From: Desulfovibrionaceae bacterium | Lineage (GTDB): Bacteria; Desulfobacterota; Desulfovibrionia; Desulfovibrionales; Desulfovibrionaceae | Assembly (NCBI GenBank): GCA_030539415.1 | Contig: JAUNSE010000076.1 | Span: 1 to 5,797 of the forward strand | Reading direction: 5' to 3' | DNA: 5,797 nt | Part shown: positions 1 to 4,471 of the stretch, piece by piece | How the letters are laid out: every line of letters starts with the position of its first letter | How positions within the stretch are numbered: position 1 is the stretch's first letter | The notes under the pieces: generated by a model | What the model saw: only the letters and a program-made list of their open reading frames with translations | What the model was told of the DNA's origin: nothing | The model's database searches: none | Translations under genes and position numbers: made by a program

Positions 1-290
1 CCGCGACGCGCGCGCACAACGCCGATGCCAGGGTCTTTCTGGCCGGAAAAAATATTGACCTTGTGATCAGCCGGGCCTTCATGCCCTGGGAGAAGGTGCT
101 CGAACTCGTGCGGCCCCATCTTGCGCCGGAAGGCCTTGTGGTCTTCATGGCGAGCGAAATCCCCGCGGATGCGGAAATTGCCGCGAAGGCGCCGGGCTTC
201 GCCCGCCTGGCCAGCCATACCTATTCCTGCCGGGCCGGCACGCGCCACTTCTGGGCCGCGCGGCCTCGTGCGGAGGAAGCGTCCGCATGA
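1..290 (+). CDS. rsmG: 16S rRNA (guanine-N7)-methyltransferase RsmG, C-terminal part
   Basis: The gene is cut by the left edge; the reading frame runs from base 3 and shows the last 95 residues before TGA. RsmG uses S-adenosylmethionine to make m7G527 in the 530 loop of 16S rRNA, in the cytosol. Visible residues 19-27 read DLVISRAFM, which closely matches the conserved DxVxSRA segment of RsmG (E. coli has DGVISRAFA). A helix of the form EKVLELVRPHLAPEG and a hydrophobic strand LVVFMAS follow, as in the second half of the Rossmann fold. The protein ends with a RHFWAARP strand and a short Ala/Glu-rich tail. The SAM-binding glycine loop lies outside the window, so the call rests on the C-terminal half. 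The stop overlaps the next start as ATGA. Another class I methyltransferase is possible but less likely. Confidence 0.75.
   Translation, partial: ATRAHNADARVFLAGKNIDLVISRAFMPWEKVLELVRPHLAPEGLVVFMASEIPADAEIAAKAPGFARLASHTYSCRAGTRHFWAARPRAEEASA
272..276 (+). promoter_or_regulatory. Ribosome binding site of the oligosaccharyltransferase gene
   Basis: GGAGG lies 10 bases before the ATG at 287, inside the last codons of rsmG. It supports that start and suggests coupled translation through the ATGA overlap. Confidence 0.7.
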
Positions 291-2542
291 GGAAGCCCGC
301 CCTCCATCTGCCCGGGTCCCTGGCCGGCCTGCCCGAATCCCCCCTGCTGCCCAGCGTGGGCCGCGGCGTCTTCTGGATTCTGGTGACCGTTGCCCTGGCC
401 TTCGGCCTGCGCATGCTGGAGTGGCCCTGCTGGGAGGATCCCGAATTCCGCCTGGGCGAGGAGTGGCTGCTGGCCACGCACGACGCCTATCACTGGGTGG
501 CCGGCGCCGAGGGCTTCAGCTTCGGCGCGGGGCATCCCATGTCCGAGCTTCTGCGCGTCATGGCCGCGGCCCTGGGCACCTACCCCGCCGCCGTGGCCTT
601 CTGGTTCCCGCCCGTGCTGGCGAGCCTCGTGGCCGGCATCGTCACCGCCTGGGGCTGGGCCCTGGGCAGCCTCGAGGCCGGCGTGGCCGCGGGCCTCATC
701 ACCTCGCTGGCGCCCGGCTTTCTGGCCCGCACCCTGCTGGGCTTCTACGACACGGATCTGGTCACCCTCTTCTTCCCGCTCTTCATGACCCTGGCCCCCA
801 TGTGCTGGGTCATGGTCTACATGCTGGCGCCGGTGCACCTGCTGCGCAGGCTCGCGGCCTGGCCGCGCGTGGCCTTTCTGCGCCGCCACTTCGGCGAGCC
901 CGCCGCGCCGCCCAGGCTCGGCAATCCCCTGCGCTGGCAGTGGGTGGTGGTGCTGGGCGCCTCCGGCCTCATCTCCTGGTGGACGCAGGAGTGGCATTCG
1001 GTCTTTCCCTACCTCATCCGCTACAACGCGGCCCTGCTGCTGATTCTCTGCCTGGCCCTCGGGCCCTCCGGCCGGCGCAGCCTGCTTCTCGCCGGCGCCC
1101 TGTCCTACGCCCTGCCGGCCCTGGCCGGCCCTCCGGGCCTTGCCATGAACCTCATCCTGCTCCTCGTCGTGGGCAGAAAGCCGCACTGGCGGCGCTTTCT
1201 CACCGACTGGCGCGTCCTTGCCGCCCTCTGGCTCGTGGTGGGCTGGCTCATCCTGCGCGGCGGCATCTTCGAGACCGTGGCAGCCCATGTCGCGGCCTAT
1301 CTGAAGCAGGCCGCTCCCGCGGCTCCGGCCGCAGGCGGCCTGGCCTACCCGCCCCTGGCCCAGTCCATCATCGAGGTGCAGGACCTGCCCCTCTCGGCCA
1401 TGCTCTCCTACTTCCATCCCTGGATGGAGGCGAGCCTCGCCGGCCTTCTGGGCTTCCTGGTGCTGCTCTACCTGCGCCCCGGCGCCCTCTTCCTGCTGCC
1501 CCTGGCCGCCCTGGGCCTGCTCAGCACGCGTCTTGGCGGGCGCATGGTCATGTTCGGCGCGCCCGTGGTCGCCCTGGGCCTCGCCCTGCCGCTCTTCTGG
1601 CTCTTCCGCCGCGTGCTGGCCGAGCGCTTCAGGCCCGCGGCCGGCATTGTCGCTAGCCTGCTGCTGACCCTGACCCTCATCGTGCCCTTCACGGACCTTG
1701 TGCCGGCCATGAGCAACGGGCCCATGATCAACCGCCGCCACGCCGAGGCCCTGTCCCATCTGCGCGAGATGGCCCCGAAGGACGCCATGGTCTGGCAGTG
1801 GTGGGACTGGGGCTACGCCGAGCACCATTTCGGCGGCCGCCCGGCCATAGCCGACGGCGCCCAGCACTCCGGGCCCTCGCTCTACCTGCCCGCGGCCGTC
1901 TTCGCCACCGACAATCCCCGCTTCGCGCGCCAGCTCATCCGCTACACCTCGGAATGCGGCAACGTGCCGGGCAATGTCTTCGCCGGTCTCGACGCCGAAG
2001 GCGCCCAGGCGCTCATGGACAGACTGCGCTCGCCGGGCACGCCGCTCGTGAAGGGAGCGGGCCGGCAGTTCGTGGTGGTGAGCTACGAGATGCTGCGCCT
2101 GGGCTTCTGGATCAGCCACTACGGCAGCTGGAACTTCGCCACCCGCAGCGCCGAGGCGGGCGCCCTGTCCATCGTGACCCAGGCCCTGGCCTACCAGCTC
2201 GAGAACGGCCTCGTGCAGCTCGAGGGGGCCACCTCCTCCATCGCGCCGGCCTCCATCAACGTCTTCGAGGAGACCGGCCTCACCTGCCGCAACTACGTGC
2301 AGGAATGGTTCGAGAGCCACCGCGGCGCGAGCCGCGAGGAGCGCCAGGAATTTCTCAACACCAGGCGCAACGTCAACTTCTTCTTCAACCGCGTGACCGG
2401 CGAGAAGCTGGCCATGGACGCCAGGCTCTACAACTCCCTCATGGCCCAGCTGCTCCTGGCCGACCCGCAGGATCCGCGCTTCTCGCCCTATTTCAAGCTG
2501 GTCTACGACAACGTCTTCGCCAGGGTCTACGAGGTGCGCTGA
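287..2542 (+). CDS. STT3/PglB-family N-oligosaccharyltransferase
   Basis: This 751-residue inner-membrane protein should move an oligosaccharide from a polyprenyl-linked carrier to Asn in a sequon on the periplasmic side (GT-C fold). C. lari PglB is 712 residues, so the length is normal. Residues 28-470 hold about 12-13 hydrophobic segments; about 475-751 form the soluble domain. Metal/catalytic motifs expected from C. lari PglB are present: D66 in THDAY (like D56), D155-T156-D157 in FYDTD (like D154/E156), and SIIE ending at E363 (the TIxE motif, E319). R419 in GGRMVMF matches R375. The sequon-reading motif is WWDWG at 505-509. SYEMLRL at 599-605 fits the MxxI site, with Leu605 for Ile. Residues 364-396 contain no Arg or Lys, so no counterpart of the Campylobacter arginine that reads the -2 acidic residue is evident. 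It is probably co-transcribed with rsmG. Desulfovibrio PglB homologues are known to be active. The acceptor proteins and glycan cannot be inferred from this window. Confidence 0.92.
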   Translation: MRKPALHLPGSLAGLPESPLLPSVGRGVFWILVTVALAFGLRMLEWPCWEDPEFRLGEEWLLATHDAYHWVAGAEGFSFGAGHPMSELLRVMAAALGTYPAAVAFWFPPVLASLVAGIVTAWGWALGSLEAGVAAGLITSLAPGFLARTLLGFYDTDLVTLFFPLFMTLAPMCWVMVYMLAPVHLLRRLAAWPRVAFLRRHFGEPAAPPRLGNPLRWQWVVVLGASGLISWWTQEWHSVFPYLIRYNAALLLILCLALGPSGRRSLLLAGALSYALPALAGPPGLAMNLILLLVVGRKPHWRRFLTDWRVLAALWLVVGWLILRGGIFETVAAHVAAYLKQAAPAAPAAGGLAYPPLAQSIIEVQDLPLSAMLSYFHPWMEASLAGLLGFLVLLYLRPGALFLLPLAALGLLSTRLGGRMVMFGAPVVALGLALPLFWLFRRVLAERFRPAAGIVASLLLTLTLIVPFTDLVPAMSNGPMINRRHAEALSHLREMAPKDAMVWQWWDWGYAEHHFGGRPAIADGAQHSGPSLYLPAAVFATDNPRFARQLIRYTSECGNVPGNVFAGLDAEGAQALMDRLRSPGTPLVKGAGRQFVVVSYEMLRLGFWISHYGSWNFATRSAEAGALSIVTQALAYQLENGLVQLEGATSSIAPASINVFEETGLTCRNYVQEWFESHRGASREERQEFLNTRRNVNFFFNRVTGEKLAMDARLYNSLMAQLLLADPQDPRFSPYFKLVYDNVFARVYEVR

Positions 2543-2549
2543 GCCGGGA

Positions 2550-2600
2550 GGCGCGGCTTGCGGGCGGGCATTGACCCACTGAAAGAAAACGCAAGGCGCC
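2550..2600. terminator. Inverted repeat between convergent genes, possible transcription barrier
   Basis: The left arm 2550-2562 (GGCGCGGCTTGCG) pairs with the right arm 2590-2600 (CGCAAGGCGCC): 11 pairs, broken only by a two-base bulge at 2555-2556. The 27-base loop contains a small GGG/CCC hairpin. It sits 7 bases past the oligosaccharyltransferase stop and 18 bases past the rlmH stop. On the plus strand no T-run follows. On the minus strand a TTTTCTTTC run lies in the loop directly after the first arm. It is therefore not a textbook intrinsic terminator; a bidirectional stop is inferred from position and symmetry. Confidence 0.35.
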
Positions 2601-2618
2601 GGAATTGCCCCTCATCGG

Positions 2619-3092
2619 CTAATGGTGGTATGGAACGTTCGCGCGCAGGCTCTCGGCCCTGTAGAGCTGCTCCATGAGCAGCACCCTGGCCAGCTCGTGC
2701 GGCAGGGTCAGCGCCGAGAGGCGCCACAGGAAGGACGCCCTGCCGCGCACGATGTCGGTGAAGCCGAACGGGCCGCCGATCACGAAGGATGTCCGGCCCT
2801 GTCCCTGGGCGTCCCACTTGTCCAGGCTCGCGGCGAGCTGCACCGAGGTCAGGTCCTTCCCCCGCTCGTCGAGCACTATCACCCTGTCCTGCGGCTGCAG
2901 GGCCTCGACGAGGCGCGCGGACTCGATGTCGCGGCGCCGGGTCTGATCCTGCGCGGCCTCCGCGTCCTTCACCTCGCAGACCTCAAGGCGCCTGAAGCGC
3001 GACAGCCTTTTGGCGTACACTTCGCAGGCCTCCTTCCAGTAGGGCGTCTTCACGCGCCCGACACAGATCAGCCGCAGCGGTTTTGCAATCAT
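2619..3092 (-). CDS. rlmH: 23S rRNA (pseudouridine1915-N3)-methyltransferase RlmH
   Basis: RlmH (SPOUT superfamily) transfers a methyl group from SAM to pseudouridine 1915 in helix 69 of 23S rRNA, on assembled 70S ribosomes. From the ATG at 3092 the protein has 157 residues; the E. coli enzyme has 155. The family signature is complete: LDERGK at 74-79, the SAM-knot loop FVIGGPFG at 103-110, LTLPHELARVLLMEQLYRA at 128-146, and the conserved C-terminal YHH at 155-157. A TTG at 3098 would add two residues, but the Shine-Dalgarno AAGGA (3104-3100) is 7 bases from the ATG and only 1 base from the TTG, so ATG is chosen. The gene converges on the oligosaccharyltransferase and diverges from tsaC, with the two start codons sharing bases. 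Its promoter must lie within tsaC; I could not find a convincing one. Confidence 0.95.
   Translation of the reverse strand: MIAKPLRLICVGRVKTPYWKEACEVYAKRLSRFRRLEVCEVKDAEAAQDQTRRRDIESARLVEALQPQDRVIVLDERGKDLTSVQLAASLDKWDAQGQGRTSFVIGGPFGFTDIVRGRASFLWRLSALTLPHELARVLLMEQLYRAESLRANVPYHH
3011..3026 (+). promoter_or_regulatory. Weak sigma-54-like -24/-12 element upstream of tsaC
   Basis: TGGCGTACACTTCGCA resembles the sigma-54 consensus TGGCAC-N5-TTGCA, with the required GG (3012-3013) and GC (3024-3025) separated by exactly 10 bases. The expected start would be near 3037, about 54 bases before tsaC. It lies in rlmH coding sequence, and such partial matches arise by chance, so this is only a candidate. 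Confidence 0.2.
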
Positions 3093-3738
3093 GCTCAAAT
3101 CCTTATTCGGACATACTGTTTCGGACAGCCTCGACCTGCTTGTCCGCCGGCTGAAGGAGGGGGGCTGCCTTGTCTACCCCACCGAAACGCTCTTCGGCCT
3201 CGGCTGCGACGCCCTGAACGCCGACGCCGTGGCCGCGATCTATCAGGCCAAGGAGCGGAGCGCAACAAAGCCCCTGCCCCTGATCGCGGCCGACGTTTCC
3301 ATGGCCGCCCGCTTCTGCCGCCTGGATCACGTGCCCCGCGCCCTGCTCGATCTGTGGCCCGGCCCGCTCACCCTGCTTCTGCCGGCGGCAGCGCCCTTTG
3401 CCGCGCCGCTTGTGGACGCTCGGGGCCGCGTGGCCCTGCGCGTGAGCGCCCATCCCGGCGCCCGCGCCCTCGTGCGCGGTCTCGGCCGGCCCATGACCGC
3501 GACCTCGGCCAACCGTAGCGGACGCGCGGCCGCGGACGACATTGCCGCCCTCGACCCCCTCATCGTGGAGCGCATCGGCCTTGTGGCCGACCTGCCCCCG
3601 CATCCGGCCGGGGGTCTGCCCTCCACCATCGTCTCCGTCCCGGAGGACGGCGGAGGATGCACCGTGCGCCTGCACCGCGAGGGCGCCGTGTCCGCCTCCA
3701 CCCTGGAGAGCCTGGGCCTTGCCGTCCTCTGCCGGTGA
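3091..3738 (+). CDS. tsaC: L-threonylcarbamoyladenylate synthase, TsaC/YrdC/Sua5 family
   Basis: The enzyme makes threonylcarbamoyl-AMP from threonine, bicarbonate and ATP, the first step of the t6A37 modification of ANN-decoding tRNAs; TsaB/TsaD/TsaE partners are not in the window. The 215 residues form a single YrdC domain without the C-terminal Sua5 extension (E. coli TsaC has 190). Motifs in order: YPTETLFGLG at 29-38, K54-x-R56 and K60-P61 of the nucleotide/threonine site, WPGPLT at 89-94, TSAN at 138-141 followed by S143-G144, PSTIV at 177-181, and a closing LHREGAV near 194-200. No other ATG, GTG or TTG occurs in frame before the YPTE motif, so ATG 3091 is the only reasonable start, although no clear Shine-Dalgarno precedes it. 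The start interlocks with that of the divergent rlmH. A HypF-like or merely RNA-binding YrdC protein is unlikely given the complete active-site set. Confidence 0.93.
   Translation: MLKSLFGHTVSDSLDLLVRRLKEGGCLVYPTETLFGLGCDALNADAVAAIYQAKERSATKPLPLIAADVSMAARFCRLDHVPRALLDLWPGPLTLLLPAAAPFAAPLVDARGRVALRVSAHPGARALVRGLGRPMTATSANRSGRAAADDIAALDPLIVERIGLVADLPPHPAGGLPSTIVSVPEDGGGCTVRLHREGAVSASTLESLGLAVLCR
3100..3104 (-). promoter_or_regulatory. Ribosome binding site of rlmH, inside the first codons of tsaC
   Basis: On the minus strand AAGGA (TAAGGA extended to 3105) lies 7 bases before the ATG at 3092. It decides the rlmH start. On the plus strand the same bases are codons 4 and 5 of tsaC (TCC TTA). TTA is a rare Leu codon in DNA this rich in G+C, which may reflect the constraint from the opposite strand. 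Confidence 0.7.
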
Positions 3739-3833
3739 CAGGGCCCGCCGGCGCATGGCAGGGCCCGGCGCCCCTTCCGACAAGTTTTCGGAACAGACGG
3801 CATATGCCTTGCCTCTTTGCCCTCAAGCGGGCA
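3739..3833. repeat. Series of dyad elements between tsaC and the Nudix gene
   Basis: CAGGGCCCG occurs twice as a direct repeat (3739-3747 and 3759-3767), each centred on the palindrome GGGCCC. Then come the inverted repeat TTCCGA/TCGGAA (3775-3780 and 3788-3793), the perfect palindrome GGCATATGCC (3799-3808) and TGCCC/GGGCA (3818-3822 and 3829-3833). Their centres are 3743.5, 3763.5, 3784, 3803.5 and 3825.5, so they are spaced 19.5-22 bases apart, near two helical turns. No T-run follows any of them, so they do not look like intrinsic terminators. Operator function is speculation. Confidence 0.35.
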
Positions 3834-3837
3834 TACT
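3809..3837 (+). promoter_or_regulatory. Candidate sigma-70 promoter for the Nudix-nadE pair
   Basis: TTGCCT (3809-3814) and CATACT (3832-3837) each match 4 of 6 consensus bases at an ideal 17-base spacing. They sit in an unusually AT-rich patch that also holds the palindrome GAAAATTTTC (3845-3854) near the predicted start. The leader would be about 50 bases. The gap of 159 bases after tsaC makes an independent promoter reasonable. Confidence 0.35.
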
Positions 3838-3887
3838 TGGTTGAGAAAATTTTCACTCTCCGCGCCACGCGCGCCAGTTCCTCCATT

Positions 3888-3892
3888 GGGAG
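3888..3892 (+). promoter_or_regulatory. Ribosome binding site selecting the TTG start of the Nudix gene
   Basis: GGGAG lies 5 bases before TTG 3898. The frame contains further TTG codons upstream (3817, 3838, 3886) but no ATG, and only 3898 has both a Shine-Dalgarno at usable distance and a protein beginning MKKNLICPSC, the N-terminus expected of this Nudix group. Confidence 0.55.
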
Positions 3893-3897
3893 CCATC

Positions 3898-4440
3898 TTG
3901 AAGAAGAATCTCATCTGCCCCTCCTGCGGCGGCAATGTCCCGGTCTACGCCAATCCCCAGCCCACTGCCGACATTCTCATCCACGACGACAATCTGGGCG
4001 TGGTCATCATCGAACGAAAGAACACGCCTCTGGGCTACGCCCTGCCCGGCGGCTTCATCGACGAGGGCGAGTACGCCGAGCACGCGGCCGTGCGCGAAGC
4101 CATGGAGGAGACGTCCATGACCGTGAAGCTCGAGGGGCTGCTGGGCGTCTACTCACGTCCGGACAGGGATCCGCGCAGCCACACGCTGACCTCGGTCTAT
4201 GTGGCCAGGGCCGTCAATCCGGCCATGCTCAGGGCCGCCGACGATGCCGGCGCCGCCGCCTGGCACGATCCGCGCAAACCGCCCGAGCCCATGTGCTTCG
4301 ACCACGCGCGCATGCTGCGGGACTTTGTCGAGGTGCTGGAGGGCCGGCGCCATCTGGCCGGGCTGTCCCAGGACTGGCTCGACTCCGAGGAGGGCCGCGC
4401 CAACGCCGCCCTCGCGCCCGCCTCCACCGCGCTTGCCTGA
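3898..4440 (+). CDS. Nudix hydrolase, probable ADP-ribose pyrophosphatase-like
   Basis: This is a cytosolic enzyme of 180 residues that should hydrolyse a nucleoside diphosphate linked to another moiety (ADP-ribose, NADH and sugar nucleotides are typical substrates). The Nudix box runs from G52 to M74: G52, E58, R66-E67, E70-E71, so all metal-binding and catalytic acids are present; Ser73 replaces the usual Gly. The N-terminus has one CPSC pair (C7, C10), half of a zinc ribbon; without a second pair it is unlikely to be a complete NudC-type ribbon. The FDHARMLRDF helix (134-143) is typical of the ADP-ribose pyrophosphatase group. There is no winged-helix domain, so it is not an NrtR regulator. 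The start is TTG, chosen on the ribosome binding site at 3888-3892; starts at 3817, 3838 or 3886 would extend it by up to 27 residues of unremarkable sequence. nadE follows after 31 bases, suggesting an operon. The substrate remains an inference. Confidence 0.88.
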   Translation: MKKNLICPSCGGNVPVYANPQPTADILIHDDNLGVVIIERKNTPLGYALPGGFIDEGEYAEHAAVREAMEETSMTVKLEGLLGVYSRPDRDPRSHTLTSVYVARAVNPAMLRAADDAGAAAWHDPRKPPEPMCFDHARMLRDFVEVLEGRRHLAGLSQDWLDSEEGRANAALAPASTALA

Positions 4441-4471
4441 TCCGCCCCGCACGCTCTTTCTGGAAAACGCG

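Noticed and set aside
121..1656. A 511-codon plus-strand frame overlapping rsmG and the oligosaccharyltransferase
   Set aside because: The product is Arg/Pro/Ala-rich without domains, out of frame with two well-supported genes, and lacks a fitting start context.
221..2320. A 699-codon minus-strand open frame opposite the oligosaccharyltransferase gene
   Set aside because: Its product is low-complexity (Gly, Gln, His, Ala, Glu) with no recognisable domain. It is the expected shadow of a GC-rich gene that avoids TTA, CTA and TCA codons.
3741..3770. GC-rich hairpin after the tsaC stop as an intrinsic terminator
   Set aside because: Only short stems of 5-6 pairs can form and no T-run follows.
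3817..3897. A 27-residue N-terminal extension of the Nudix protein from the TTG at 3817
   Set aside because: This stretch reads better as promoter and leader: it is AT-rich and holds a -10-like element. The protein fits the family when started at 3898, behind a Shine-Dalgarno.
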